Below are positions 1 through 28,550 of a stretch of 64,000 nucleotides of DNA, piece after piece (the stretch's first letter is position 1; each line of letters opens with the position of its first letter). Location: the NCBI RefSeq assembly GCF_036417845.1, contig NC_090013.1, positions 129,001 through 193,000 of the forward strand, in the 5' to 3' direction. Origin of the DNA: Apteryx mantelli. Lineage: Eukaryota > Chordata > Aves > Apterygiformes > Apterygidae. The position numbers and the translations under genes were made by a program. The notes beneath the pieces were generated by a model. It made no database searches. It worked only from the letters and a program-made list of their open reading frames with translations, and had not been told where the DNA came from.

Positions 1-7
1 TTCCCAG

Positions 8-309
8 GTGCCTTTGTTATCTGCTGGACTCCGGGACAAGTTGTACTCCTACTGGATGGCTTGGGCTGCAAGAGCTGCAATGTTCTAGCTGTGGAGAAAT
101 ACGTCCTTTTGCTGGCAGAGATCAATTCGTTGATAAATGCTATTGTCTACTCTTACAGGGACAATGAGATGCGCAGCACCTTCCGGAGGATCCTCTGCTT
201 CATCTGTTATAGGAATTCCAGATACACCCCTACAGTAGTGAAGTTAAACACTGCAGACCGCAGAACACTTTCTCAGAATGGGCACTTTACTGTGGACTCC
301 TCTATTTAG
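8..309 (+). CDS. LPAR2: LPAR2, last coding exon (lysophosphatidic acid receptor 2), 5' part outside window
   Basis: This is the terminal coding exon of a class A GPCR of the LPA/EDG family, a plasma-membrane receptor for lysophosphatidic acid that signals through G proteins. It opens after an acceptor (ttcccag, 1-7) inside TM6, the place where LPAR genes carry a conserved intron. The peptide runs from GAFVICWTPGQVVLLLDGLG (TM6 CWxP motif) through extracellular loop 3 and the TM7 segment LAEINSLINAIVYSYRD (the NPxxY equivalent) to a cytoplasmic tail with the palmitoylation-type cysteines ILCFICYR. It ends in DSSI and a TAG at 307-309. Human LPAR2 reads almost the same through VEKY.LLLAE.NSL.NA.VYS and ends NGHPLMDSTL; this copy ends NGHFTVDSSI, so LPAR2 fits better than LPAR1 or LPAR3. 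The C-terminal D-S-S-I resembles the class 1 PDZ ligand of human LPAR2. Lying just upstream of PBX4 agrees with human 19p13.11. Confidence 0.93.
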
Positions 310-534
310 TTCCTCAGTGCCGTGCTTGTCTCCACTGGTCCACAGCAACCCTTTTCTGACCAAAAGTGCAGAGACTGAGTGACCTGCTTCCAAAGCACTA
401 CTGACTTCTTTTATGTTCTCAAGCATAAATATTTGTATAAAATACTTGTCATCCATACGGGGACAAGAAGCTTTTAAGAAACTGAATGGTGCATTATTTA
501 GGACAAACATACTTTGAGTAGTATTCTTATTAAA
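310..534 (+). promoter_or_regulatory. LPAR2: LPAR2 proximal 3' UTR with weak ATTAAA poly(A) signal
   Basis: AT-rich sequence follows the LPAR2 stop. An ATTAAA hexamer lies at 529-534, followed by T-rich sequence (ctgctgttttta). It is the first plausible cleavage signal, but no canonical AATAAA is close by, so longer 3' ends are possible. The AATAAA at 5820-5825 belongs to a probable LTR fossil instead. Confidence 0.4.
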
Positions 535-3500
535 GACTGCTGTTTTTAATGCAAAATTGATTTAATTTAGCAGCATCTAGAAGTATGCTACATGCAACAA
601 GAATCTCGTGTGGCCTTCTCTCCATGAGCAAGGTATTTTCTTGGTACTTCAGTATTACTGCTTTCAGAAATAGTCATTCCAATGGTAGCATATTCCAGAG
701 TCAAAGCCCAAAGCTCTTAAGCTCTACTCATTGCTTCCTAACCAGAGCTGCTTTCTGTTTCTCGAGGGAGTCTTGTTCAGGTTGTGCTCTACCACTTTCA
801 GAAGTCACATTCTTCTGAAGGCCTCTTCAGAGAGGAATCTGTTTGTGAATTACTTCCTGAGAAGCAGATTATTGCTTTCCCAAGTGTGTGTTACTGAATT
901 TCAAAGTATTTTGGGGCTTCTGTAGGATATATGAGGAGCACTTTCCTAAAATGTGGAGTGGTGCCTCAACTAACTGCAACTGTTTGTTCTGCTAAGTGAT
1001 TCTAGGTGGTATTCACAAATTGATTGCCTTTTTATAAATGTGGAGTGAGTCATATTCCCATGAAACCATCTTTCTACTCACTGAAAGCCCTTTGGGGACA
1101 GGTTTACATTAGATTCCAAGGCAATCAGTATTTTGCCTTAGGTTTTAATGTGCAGTTTGTACCTTAACACTCGACTGTTCAAATAATGTGTTAACAGTCT
1201 GTTCAAATGTAATCTTTCTCTCAGCAAAGCATCATAAGAAATTAGCAGTATTATTTAACGTTAGTGCATGTAGGACCTAGTTCTCTGCTGAGTAAATCCA
1301 TTTACTGCACCTGACATGCAGTGTAAACTGTCACTCTCACTTTTGAGACCATGACTGGAGAAGAGACATTTTGCTGGCAAGAGAATATTCATGACTTGAC
1401 CAAGAAATTGTAAATACTTCTCCAAGTTCCTTTTACCCTAATGCTTTGTTAACAATGTGAAAGTGCCTGCAACAGCCAAATCCAAAGCTAGTCTTTTACC
1501 ATGGGCTCCAGTGGGAGCAGAGGGCCAATAGGAAGCAGTTCTTTAAAATTCTAAATTTAAAGGCTTTGGTACAACATTTTCAGTGTTGTGTTTTTGTTTT
1601 TGTTTTTTTTAATTTAAAAAAAAAAAAGGCCTGGTTCTGTCAGATGATCAGCTCCCTGACAGATCAGCTCAGCTGACTTTGCAGAAAGAACACACAACTT
1701 ACCTGGGGGACTGTTGAGTCAACGTGGACTTCTATTCATATATGTCTACAGACTTTCTTGCAGAACATGGTCAGGAAGAGACTATGTTAAGATGACGGTA
1801 CCCTGGATTGACTAAAACAGTCCTGGAATACGGTCCGTGTTTTGTTGTCCCAGAAACTTTCTTTCAATCTTCCCCCACTAAATCTCCCCATTGTGAAGGC
1901 CTGGCTCTGGGGAAGTACTATTTCCCAGTCTTGTGTTGTGATGCTGGAAGGGAGAGATACTGGCCTCGATGCTTGCGCCCATCGTGACTTGCTGTGGAGG
2001 GGCCTGCCATGCTGCTGATCTGCCCTTTATGTAGGTTGCCTGTGATGCCACATCACAGGCCTGCGGGAATGTGCACGTGTATCTGGGGGGTGTTAGCCTC
2101 TGGGAAGAAGTGGTGAAGAGAAATTGGAGGCAGTAACTCTTTCGGTCAGCTATTTGCAGCCAGAGTAGGGTGTACAACTACAGCCTTGGTCAGCTGTTTT
2201 CAAACACTAGACCCAGCTGGTTTTGGAAAATTTCTCACCATTAAAACCTACCAGGTAGTGGAGCTAAGAGAATGGATAATGTTTTCTTTTATTGCCAAAG
2301 ATTCCTAAATATAAATATTTTCCAGTGAAAACGAATACTCAGGTATCAGGCCATGTGTACACACTGCAGCTGAAGTATGTGGTCAGTCTGTTGTAGCAGG
2401 GGGAAGACTGTTGTGGACACCGGGAAAATCATTACTGCGTGGAGCGGTGAAGCTGGCACAGAACAGACCTAGACCTTTTCTTACTGCTTTCATGAACATC
2501 CCCAAAGCACAAAGTGTGTAAGTCCTACTTTACGCAAAGCTTATTTTACAAGTAAATACATGTCAAGTTTTTTCTCATTTATTAACAAAGGGAAGGAGGA
2601 GAATGTGAGCGTTCCTACTCTCTAGGTGTGGGATCAGTACCAGCATGATTTAGGGTGGTGGTGGGGAGATCTGACTATGCTGTGTTTGCTTGTGAATGAA
2701 TATTTTTAGTGGGCGAGATGACACATGGCTCGCAAAAGAACTCCAATTGGCTTTTATGCCCAATTGGGCCTTTAATAAGCTGTACACATTCTTCCCAGAG
2801 GGCTCTGGTAACTAGCCTGACCTCGCTGTTCTGCTGGGTTGCAGCTGTTGAGCTGTGTTACAGCAATATGATCCTACTCTCCAAGTACTTTTATGTAGGT
2901 ACCCTCAACATAGGCAGACTTTAAGTCACTAACAATTGGCTTCTGATGTTTTATGAACACCATGTACAGGTGATCTTTGAGGGGTTTTGGGGTATTTTAA
3001 ATGGTTTATTTAAATTTATGCTGGTTATCAAACTAGTGTGAATACTAAATAACTCTTGTAACACAACTTTGCTGGAAAACTTATCAATGATTTGACCAGT
3101 TTGTACCAAGCAGACACTTTCCTGGGAATATCCTCTGGGAAGTCAGGATGTCAATGCTTCCTATATAAAAATGGAGTCTGCTTAATAATGGTAACTGAAT
3201 GTGCAAATGCAGCTTGTGGTCTAGCCAACTTCAAAATGCATGTTTTTGCAAATGAAAATAGCAACTGATGAGTGTAAGGAAAAGAAAAATCCCAAACCTT
3301 TAATGGAGCTTGCCTCCAAGTGATAGCTGCCACCCATGAGGAATGCAGAGAGGTTGCCTGGAATTCTTAAACGTGATTTCTCTTCCTGAGTGACTGCAAC
3401 CCTTAGAATTCTAGCTGCTTCCAGCTGGCTGTAATAGATGAGAGAGCAGGAAATTAGGAGGCATAGAAAGTAGCCTGAGAAGTGCTGTTTTCAGTGAGAT

Positions 3501-5029
3501 TTTAAAAGAGATGGTGAATTGATGAGGCAGAAGAGATAGGAGGAGGATTTTAACAAACCTCCCAATAATGAAGATGGGGGGGAAGGGAGAGGGAGAGACA
3601 TAAATGGTGTGTATATAGAACATGCATCACAAAATGAGATGACTAAGTTGTTCAGTATTCCACACGACACCTTTACTTTTTAGTTTTCTCTGGAAACACA
3701 AGTCCTTATCTAACTACATGGAAGGAGAAATCACATTGCAGTATGTCTTCTACTCACTTTTGTGTACTAAGCAAGACACTTCGCAGAAAAGGGTGTGTTG
3801 TTATCCAATTACATGTTAGCTTTCCAAAACAGCTTAGAAGACCTTAAATATAACTTTATCATTGCATAAAGAGTTGGATGCTGTCAAATTTATGGAGTTT
3901 CTGATCTTTTTTTGTTTTTAATTCATGATGTACAGCCTCTGATGCATCTTAGCTTAGTGTGGAAGACACAATGTGGCCATTTCCCTCCTTCTGTTCAGTT
4001 TGAGAAGAAAAAAAACTTTTTTTAATCACAGTATGAAACTGCCTTTGAAAGTTCATCGCTGGTTTCTTCAACCTTCTTTTAATGTGCAAATTTCCCTGCA
4101 GACTGAAATTAGCATCATTATTATGATTATTTTAATGGCAGAGAGGCATGCAATCATTCTAGATTTACTGTGTGTTGGGTGGGAGGAAGGGAGAGACACC
4201 TAGGAACTATTTTTAAGGGATCAAATACGGGACGAGTGAGAACACACAACTTGATCAAAGATAGGGCCGTATGGTTCCAGGAATGAGAGGTCATGCCTTG
4301 CTGACTGGTTGAAATTCCTTAAGCAAGCTGCTGCCAAAAGTAATACGGGTTTTGGTGTGTTTGTGGGGAGGGTAACACTTTGGAGATTAATACTGTAGGG
4401 ACTGATGGACTTTGAAAGGTTTATTGAAAGAAAAAAAAAACACTGCAGGAAGGAAGAAGACAGAATAAGGGCAAACAATGAAATTAGTAGGGGGAAGTTG
4501 GTGATGGTAGGGTTTTTTGTTTCGTTTTTAAATTTTGGTTCTTCATCATTCTGACCTTCTGAAACATGGAAAATGGAAACTAAAGTGGCTGATACACTTA
4601 CTGTAAGTGTAGCCAATGCAAAAGATGAGTTCTTTGGAGGCAGTTGTGCTCTTGTGGGTCTTGAGCAATATTGGAATATCAGGGCTAAGAGTTTATTTTT
4701 GATGTGCAATGATCTGGTCTGCATGATATGATAGATAGTTTAGTAGCCCGCCCATTCATTTGAATTGGGCTTCCCCCAGTTTAAAGCCAGCAAGAGCCTA
4801 GAAGCTTATGGTATGAGTAATTCTTCCTGACTTGGGGCACGTGTTAATGCAGTGGTGAAGTGAAGCCTGGCGGTTCCCCCCTGCCCTGCAGTGGATGGCA
4901 CATGTAGCTGAGATAACTTAGGAAAGAAAGGTCACACTGAGGATACAATACTTACTTCCCATGGTACTTCTGGGGAAAAGCTTTTCTACAAAAAACATAA
5001 GGCTAATAGCAGAGAGTAGTTTGGTTTCA

Positions 5030-5889
5030 TGAGTCAGTCACTTCACGGTCTACTCTTCTGCAAAATATGTGAATGTGACTTCCCTACTGTGAGCAAAAGT
5101 GAGAAAAATCCAAGTGTCATTTCATGTGAAAACTGTTATAGCTCTTAGTCCAGCTTCAAACTAAGTTTCTAGAAGATGCTGCTTCTTTGTTTGGTCTTGA
5201 CCAGGTTTTGTCCTTATGCTGTGAGTGTCACAGGAGAGAGTCTTAATTACACTGTGACAGTCAGAGGTAGGTCTCCAAGTTAGAGCATTTTTGTGCTAGC
5301 TCGAGATCTTTGCTAAATTGAAAATTAGTCTCAGGGTTAATTACCACATTCAGCTCTGGTCATTGACTGGACTCATGTTCAGTGTTCTGTGTGTTCAGCA
5401 GCTCTGGAAACTAGGCTTCTTTTTTTGAGTCTGTAGCTGTTCTGCAATCATTAGAGTTAGTAATCTTACATGAATGTTGTATCACAGGTTTTTAGCCAGT
5501 TATTTTCATCCTTCTTGGCATAAGCTGATTTCCTTCAGCTGTTGGGATGTTGAAGGGAAATTCATTGCTTCCAGTTGATCCTATAAAAACCCCTGCAGAA
5601 TGTCTGAGTCTTTCTGAACCTGTTGCTGTTTGTTAGTGTAGCTTTTTGGTCTCAACACCGATTCCTTTTGAACATGAGTGTCTCTTGCATCATTCTCACG
5701 GTGTTAATCATTCCTGGAAATTTAATGCATATGTATATGATAGAGCAATATAAACTTTAGATAATGCAACACACAGTGTGCACATTGGATGGAGCTATCC
5801 CCCATGCACCCGGCGCTGTAATAAAGAGAATGCCTGCTTCTTAATGCTACATTGGTGTTAAGGAGTTTTTCCTCCCGATTTCGGTGACA
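5030..5889 (+). mobile_element. Probable solo LTR fossil of an endogenous retrovirus (3' part clear, 5' limit uncertain)
   Basis: The segment ends like a retroviral LTR: a TATA-like atataaac at 5748-5755, an AATAAA at 5820-5825 about 70 bp later, then a short T/C-rich U5-like stretch ending in CA at 5888-5889. A six-base direct repeat, gtttca, lies at 5024-5029 and 5890-5895. The first copy is followed by TG, which would give an LTR of about 860 bp with TG...CA ends, but a chance match of this size is not excluded. No internal retroviral region is seen on either side. Family is unassigned. It looks old and is a fossil. Confidence 0.42.
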
Positions 5890-8245
5890 GTTTCAGGAAG
5901 CTGGTTCTTCTCCAAATGTTGCCAGACACTGATTCCAAAACTAAGTGTTCCCTTTGTGAATACCATTACCAGTATTGCTCACCCGACCCAGGTGGGGAAT
6001 GACACAGCAAGAGGACCAATAATTTTAGGGTGAGCAGAACAAGATTACAGCAGGCACCAGGAGGAAGTGGTAAGGAGAAGCTCTGATTTGCCTGCATTCC
6101 CCAGCAGGGAAAATAACTGTCCTTTAGTAATGCCCATTTGCTGATAAATTTCAGCCTGCAGTTTCCTCAGAGGAACTTGTACTGGTAACAGAGAGCATTT
6201 GCCTGACTTCTGCTTGGCTTGTACCCAGAAAGGAGTGAGCGTATAGTTGTGTCCCATGGCCCTTTTAGAACTCAGTCTTACTCTCCAGGTTTTTCCCTCC
6301 TTGCTGAAAGCAAGGAATACAAATTGGGGGGATAAACATGCCTATGGCTCCTCAGAAAGATTTGCCTCATATTATGCTAGAACGTGCCTGTAAATGTCTC
6401 TAGTACTGTGAAGTGTTCCAGTCATGCCCTTGAGTCCCGAGCACTACGTGGAAAGAAACTCCAAAGACAGTAGGAGAATATCTTTCTTCTAGGTTTCACA
6501 GATCATGTGGTCATGTGGATTTAAGTGCCACCAACCAGGGTGTGAGGGGCTTGCACACTGAATTTTGCCCCACTGTCACGAAATGTTTTTTCAGTGCTAC
6601 CCAACTCCCATGTTGAGCACTTACTACCTGCTTTTGTCTCAGTATGAATAACGCAGCAAAGTAGAGCAGTGGGATCTGGAGATGCCAATAGCTGGCCGAC
6701 TGTGCTATATGGTGGCACAGAAAGACGAACTTTTGGCACAGCTGCTCTTCTATTCTCCCTGCTTTCTCCATGGCTTAGGGACTTCCACTGAAGTGGGGTT
6801 TTTTTTTTCCTCTCTCTCATTTTACTTTATTTATTTATTTTTATCCCTTCCCCTCTCTGGCTGTTTGAACTGTTCAGGGAAATTGCACTCTTTATTACAA
6901 AGAGTTCAAAGATACATCCTTGTATCTTGATGCTTTCTGCTATGGGCTGTAGTGAGTGTAATGCAGCTTTCTGTTCTAGAACAGTTTTAATTTACCATTT
7001 TCTTAATCTAGATGTAAAAAGCCATTAAGTTCACAGTGCATAGCAGCATTTGGAAATGTTTCTACCAAAAACCCTGACAGATCACTCCAAGCCCAGGAGG
7101 CGCTTCAGAAACACAAAGGCTAAAGCCAGAGAACTAGGAGGACGCTGTAAATCTAGCGCGGGTGGGATATACTCAGGGTGCTGAGGGTTAACTGTGCCTT
7201 CTGTCACACTGCCAGGAGACAGTGTGTTTTGTCTGACTTAAAGCACAGAGCTGGCTTGAATGGTGAACGAGGCTGCTCAAGAGCCAGCTTAGGCTGCACA
7301 CTCTTTTTAACCTCTTGCATTATCAGCAGCATGGCTTAGCGCTGCATGGGGTCTGAGGTACAGACTGCAGCCGCCTTCATCCACGCAGTTACTGTATTTG
7401 GCATTACTGAGGCTGTTGCAGCAGTAGCAAAGAAATATATAAGCAATTTGAAGTTGAGGCTTCATGAATTAACTACAAGCAGAAGTCAGGAACAGGATAA
7501 CAGTACGCATGATGGGATGCAGCTCTCCAGAGCCCGCAGAGATCTTTACAAACGACGTTTTTAAATGGTGAGTGTAAGATCCACCTTGGAATTAGCCTGG
7601 CAGTCTCCTTACCGGCAGGAAAATCTTAACAGCTGCTACTGGGATGAATCTAGCTGTTCTGCAGTGTGTTGTAGCATGTGTCCACTGGGAGGCAATACAG
7701 GTCAGTTTTTTCTTTCACTGTGTGTCTTCCTGTTCTTTGCCTGGTGCTTGGTGTCCCCTTCTCCCCTGAGAAGAGGATGTACAACCTCCCACCAGGAGGC
7801 TGTCCTTGAAGTTGGTATGGACAAAGCCAGTGGAGTTCGGCAGCTTTCATATTACCTACGGTGGGTGTTTTCCTGAAACATGTCCCTGTTACTTGAAATG
7901 CTGGAGTAAACAGCCACTGGGGGACTTTGTCCACCAGACTTGCTGGGAGCTGAATTTTATAACACAGTAGTGTAATTGCCGACACTACTGCTATTGGCCA
8001 TATGCTTGCCACCTTGTCTGGTGGCGGGTCGGGGGAAGGCTACTGCAGACTATCAGAGCACTTTGTTGTAGCTGAAGCCCAGGGCCTACAGGAAATTGGC
8101 TGTGCTGTTACAAAAGAGCAGACCTTGTTCAACACCATCCATGAGAGGAACCTAATACTGTTCAGTTCCAGCTGAGCAAGGTAGTAAGCAGAGCTGTTTA
8201 TAAAGCCATCACCAAACACATAGGTCTTTCACAGCACCGGAGAGA

Positions 8246-8470
8246 GATTTTTATGGGCCAGAAGGGACTGTTGTGGTCATCTGCTATGACCTGCTGCACA
8301 GCACAGGCCATCAATTTCCATCTGATGAGTCATTCCACGAATCTGCACCTGCTGCTGGAGTTAGAGCACCTCCATTAGAGAGGGATGCACAGTCTTGGCT
8401 TAAGGCGATGCAGGTCTGGTTCACCCTTTGGTAAACTGCTCTGCTTCCATTAACCCTAACTTTCAGCCAT
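8246..8470 (-). mobile_element. CR1 LINE fragment, antisense, strongly diverged
   Basis: Read on the plus strand, the phrase gggccagaagggact, followed by a cgacctgctg-like and acacaggcca-like stretch, matches the antisense 3' region of an old sauropsid CR1 subfamily. The match continues further on through gagttagagcacctcc and tggtaaactgctctgcttcc. The element therefore runs on the minus strand. It is many substitutions away from the consensus as I remember it, and its inner limit near 8470 is approximate. Confidence 0.6.
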
Positions 8471-9224
8471 CAGCTCTCACTTTGGCTTTGCCTACCTCGT
8501 TTAAGCAGGTCTCTCCTATCTTACACCTCAGTGGGAGACAAGACATGTCACTCATTTGCCAACACAGCATTTACATGATTTCTGTATGCTGCTGCCTTGG
8601 ACTGCAAACACAGTGATCACTGGTCCAGCGGCTAATCTAATCCCATCACAACACAAACATTTATTTTTGAGCTGTAGCTCTTGCTATGGAAATTCCTAGC
8701 AGTAAGGCATGGATCATAGTGGAGGTGAATCTCCATGTGAATTTATGCTCTGTAAGCTTCAGACTCGGCTTATAACTTGTCAGTTGGCATCTGAAGTCCT
8801 GGCTTTAGTTTCCAAATGAACTCCCCCCCCACACACACACCTTTTTGTGCTGACAGGAGAGAATTCACTTGCTAATTATACCCTAGTCCATTTCCTATCG
8901 AAACGTGCAGGGTGATTTATCAGAGGACTGAAGACAGCTCTCCCTATTCCCTTAGCTGCATCAGCAAGAACTTTTGAGAGACAATTTAATTTCTTGTCAT
9001 CTTTTAATCCAGCTCCCTTTTCCTCTGTAGTCAGTTTGTGAATGAGAAAAGATGGTCTATTAATCATTTTACCAAAAGGCTGAAAAATACAGCATTTCTT
9101 CAGTGGTGCTTGCTCTATATCTCATCAGTCAGCATTCCCAGAGTACTCAGCCACAGGGTCATAAACACTCAACCCTTGACATGGGAAAATCAGCTCCTTC
9201 ACTGTGAAAACCTGACAAGTGTAA

Positions 9225-9460
9225 ACGCATGGAGCCAGATTTTTGCCTTCAGTTACCTTCTTTGGGATTTTAATGCGTGTTACTAGGAATTGGATTAGGC
9301 CCACATCTTTTATGAAAGATGCTGCTTAAAAAGTCTGAGAAGACTTATTTGTATGCTCAGCTTCCCAAAGTAGGGGGTCACTACCTTGCTGAGTTCAGTG
9401 GGACTACGTACAGCTCGTAAGGCCAGGCATGTGCCTAGGTGAAGGCTCCAAATCTGTGCT
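9225..9460. repeat. Two old amniote interspersed repeat pieces
   Basis: The stretch gagccagatttttgcc.tcagttacc near 9230-9260 and the stretch gagttcagtgggactac... with gcatgtgcctaggtg near 9383-9445 resemble short old repeats that are very common in turtle and crocodilian DNA. Family names cannot be assigned by eye. They lie about 120 bp apart and may or may not be one element. Confidence 0.4.
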
Positions 9461-10291
9461 ATAACATTGTAATAGATGGAAAATTCTAGGGTGGTACAGA
9501 ACTTCTCCACTAAATGGTTATGAACTAGAATCCTGCCTAAAGCTCCAGGATAAATACTACTGGCATTATCAATTTACTGATGAGCAGGGCAATTTTGCTG
9601 ATTTCGGCTAGGATAATAGAGGCGGGGAGGGGTTGATTGTTCGGAGCCAAGTCACTATGGAGGGATTGTGGTGTTTATCTGATTCTTCTGCCACTGTCAT
9701 TTTCTTCCTTGCCTCACTCTGTCTCTCCTGTCTTCATCTTCCCCTCTTCCAGTACGGTGCCTTTGCAAATAAGCCATCCTTTATTTATGAAACTATTTTC
9801 TGTATTATTGCTTAGTAATTTTGGCCAGAATTTCTTACCTGAAATAACTAAGGCAAGGCATGTAAATCTGAAATCAAGAACCTAGATAGATTTTGTTATT
9901 CCTTGTATGTAGATGTTAAGGCTCAATTATTCATATGTGGAAATTTTAACAGAAAAGCTACAAATCATATTGCTTTCTGAGCTGATAAGAACTAAAGGGT
10001 CAAAGTTAATAGCATGGACAAGATTTTGAAAATTTGTGAAGAAACACCCTCTTCATCTCATTCCCATTAATTTTACAGAAATGAAATCTTTCATTGCAAC
10101 ACAGGGCTGAGTAGAACATAGTCATCCATCCTGTTTCTGCTAAACTAATTAGAACAATTTCCCTAAGAGGGAGAGGAGCGAAGTTGCTGCCAAACAGGAT
10201 TAAGACTGGATGTAAAATACTTGTCACAATTACTGTATCTTTTCTGGAGTTATCTGGTGAAAGAGGATCATTATGTGGTGTCACTTATTTA

Positions 10292-10310
10292 AAAAAAAAA
10301 AAAAAAAAAA
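10292..10310 (+). repeat. Poly-A tract, 19 A
   Basis: An uninterrupted A run after ttattt. No SINE or LINE body is recognisable directly before it, so it is recorded as a simple repeat. Confidence 0.9.
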
Positions 10311-12585
10311 GGCAAGAAAGCAATTGCTGCACAAGAGCTATGCTCATTCTGCTCAACTCCAAGAATAAGAAGTCTCTAAATAGGAGACTGATGTAGAAAT
10401 AAACCTATGTCACAGTCTTTGAAGGCTCAGACGATCAAGGTGTGGTGAACTCAAGTCTCACAGCGGGGTGATAAGAAGGACCCTGCATATTACCATAATT
10501 GCCACTTTTAATAAACTTTTTGCTCAAGAACTTCCATGAATTTGCTACAGAAAATGGAAAAGGTGTTTTAATGTTGTCAGAGCACAGTTACTTCAACTGA
10601 ACAATTGCCCATACGCTGCGCTCATTCTGTGTGGAACATCCCCGGAGGGTAAGCTCCATATCACTTTGCAGCACATTCATCATTCATCATCTTGTCTGGG
10701 AGGGAGTGTTTTGCTTTATAAAGATTTTGCTGAGCGGCCAGAGACGCTGATGTGTCTGGTTGGTGCAGAGCCCTGGACCCCAAAGTCTGGGAGAGGGATC
10801 AAATCTGAATTTTGTGTTCTGAAGCAGAATGTACATCTGCTTTAGAATATGAATGCAAAAAATAGTTTTTGCAGAATTTGTCATTGTTATGGTAAACAAT
10901 ACTAAAACTGCAATATGGAATATTAAATTACCTTTGCCTAAGAGGTGAAGATTCAAGTGTTGGGTCACTAGCAATCAGGAGCATAGAAGATGCTTCTACT
11001 TGAGATGCAGCTGTAAAAAGACATAAATTCTATAAGCATAGTATACTACTGGAAAGTAAAACTTTGAAAGAGAGAAACAAACAATGACTGATGCAGTCAG
11101 AGAGAGCACTGCACTTCCACATAGGCACAGAAACTCGTAATATAAATGTTTTTCTCCTTTTTTAAATTATATTTTTTTTCTCAACCGTAGGTCTAGATAC
11201 ATTGCAATAATTTAAAGTAGCAGCTTAGGAAGATATCTAAACTTCATATGAAGCTATCTGGGTGACCCTCCATAAAAAATAACTTTTTCTGTGCTACTTT
11301 ATGGCTGTGAACCTTATTCAGCTGCAAATGCATGAGAACAAAGAGTCTTCTAATGTTTGTAATGAACAAACTTGGCCTCTGGTAGAGCAGAAAGGCAGTT
11401 TTACAGACAAGGACACTTCTCAAACAATGGCTGCAGACAATCCCTTTGCTCTTTAAGCTGGTTATTGATATGCTGCTTAATCACCTGCACTCTGCATTAG
11501 CTTTGGTTTTGAAACCTCTGCAAGTGTAGGGCCATGTATAATCACATTAAAGCATTATTTCCAAGGTGATAAAGCAAAGACTGAACATGACAAAGTACAA
11601 ATTGAGAACACTTGCACTTTATGCCATCTGCAGATGGAATAAAGCACCCTGTGCATGGCAGTTATACAGCCCTTTGGTGTTTGTGGTGTTGCTGTTTCAG
11701 GAGACTCGTAGCTCAGCTGCTTTGCTGAGCTGCATCTGGCTGGAATAAAGCAGTTCAAGGTGAGGCAATTTCCTCAAGTCACTCAAAAAAGTGAATAGCT
11801 GAACATGTGCAGGTAACAGTAATGAAGGAGAAATATATAGTCTGATTCTTCCCTCACTCGTGTTTCTTACAGATGACATTCCATTAACATTGATCAGAAT
11901 TATTCTGATCTACTTGAGTGTAAAAAGTGTAGGATCAGGCTGAAGTATAGGGTTTGTTCAATATTTGGCTTGACAGGGGGTAGATCTAAAAAGGACTGGT
12001 GTGGCAAAGACGAGAACCCTTGCATCTCACTTAAATGAGGATTTGCATGTTAAGATTGTTATTTTTTCTAGACGAATAAGAAGACTGGAGAATCTCAAAG
12101 CTTACTTGAATATAGCTTTACACAATTATTGATTGCAGTGACATTATTCTGCGCGACACGGAATTTGCTGCTGTGAGGTCCTCGCAGATCTCGGGTCATA
12201 AAGAACCCACAGCTGCTAAATGCATTACAGGATGGGGCTGCTGACTGAGAGAGAGGCAGAAACAGCGCTGCGACAAGAGCGAGCAGGACCGAGGAGAGCT
12301 TTGAGGAACGCGGGTGGCGGGGCAACGCTGGTCCCCGCGGGGTCTGCAGGCCCGGGCACAACGGCGGACCGAGGCGGGAAGCGCAACCCCAGAGCCAGAA
12401 CCGAAGCCCGCGAGGAGAACAGGCAGCGAAAGGCCGCAGGCGGCCGCGGGCCGGCAGCTCGGAAGAGGGAGCGGCCTCGCGCGGCGCCGCCGAAGGCGGT
12501 CGGAACCGGCGCGGGGCGGTCGGTGGCGGCGCGAAGGGCCGCGCGCGCGCTGGGGGCGGAGCCTGGCGGCGCGGCGGGGGCGGGT

Positions 12586-12591
12586 CACGTG
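12586..12591. promoter_or_regulatory. E-box CACGTG upstream of PBX4
   Basis: A palindromic CACGTG in the context gggtcacgtggcgcc lies 139 bp before the PBX4 start codon in the CpG island, beside a GC box (gggggcggg). This is the class of site bound by USF and MYC/MAX or MiT/TFE factors. Binding is inferred only. Confidence 0.5.
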
Positions 12592-12729
12592 GCGCCGCGC
12601 GAGGCGGGCCGGCGCGGGGGGTGGGGCTGCGCGGCGCCGGGCCCTGTTGTGTGCGAGCCGCTCGGGCCGCGCCGGGTGCCCGCGAGAGGCGGTGCGGTGC
12701 GGCCCGGCCCGGCCCCGCCGCCGCCCGCC

Positions 12730-28550
<15,821 letters not shown>

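Larger units (their letters stand above)
535..12200. other. LPAR2-PBX4 intergenic region, no gene recognised
   Basis: About 11.7 kb of moderately AT-rich DNA. I see no exon series or protein similarity. Open frames are short or read like random sequence, including a 167-codon minus-strand frame at 4221-4724. The recognisable contents are a probable LTR fossil near 5030-5889, an antisense CR1 piece near 8246-8470, old amniote repeats near 9225-9460, a run of 19 A at 10292-10310 and a short C/AC tract near 8823-8841. Some of it could be distal LPAR2 3' UTR or PBX4 regulatory DNA; the sequence alone does not show this. Confidence 0.6.

Noticed and set aside
4221-4724. A 167-codon open frame on the minus strand in the LPAR2-PBX4 gap
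   Set aside because: No recognisable domain, no splice or promoter context, composition like noncoding AT-rich DNA. A frame of this length is expected by chance in a 12 kb gap.
7346-7564. A 72-codon frame starting MGSEVQTAAAF upstream of PBX4
   Set aside because: No similarity recognised, and no intron-exon partners. I cannot support it as a gene.
12121-12140. A PBX/MEIS-type autoregulatory site (attgattgcagtgacatt)
   Set aside because: It is only partly like TGATTGACAG or TGATTGAT and is a short motif expected by chance.
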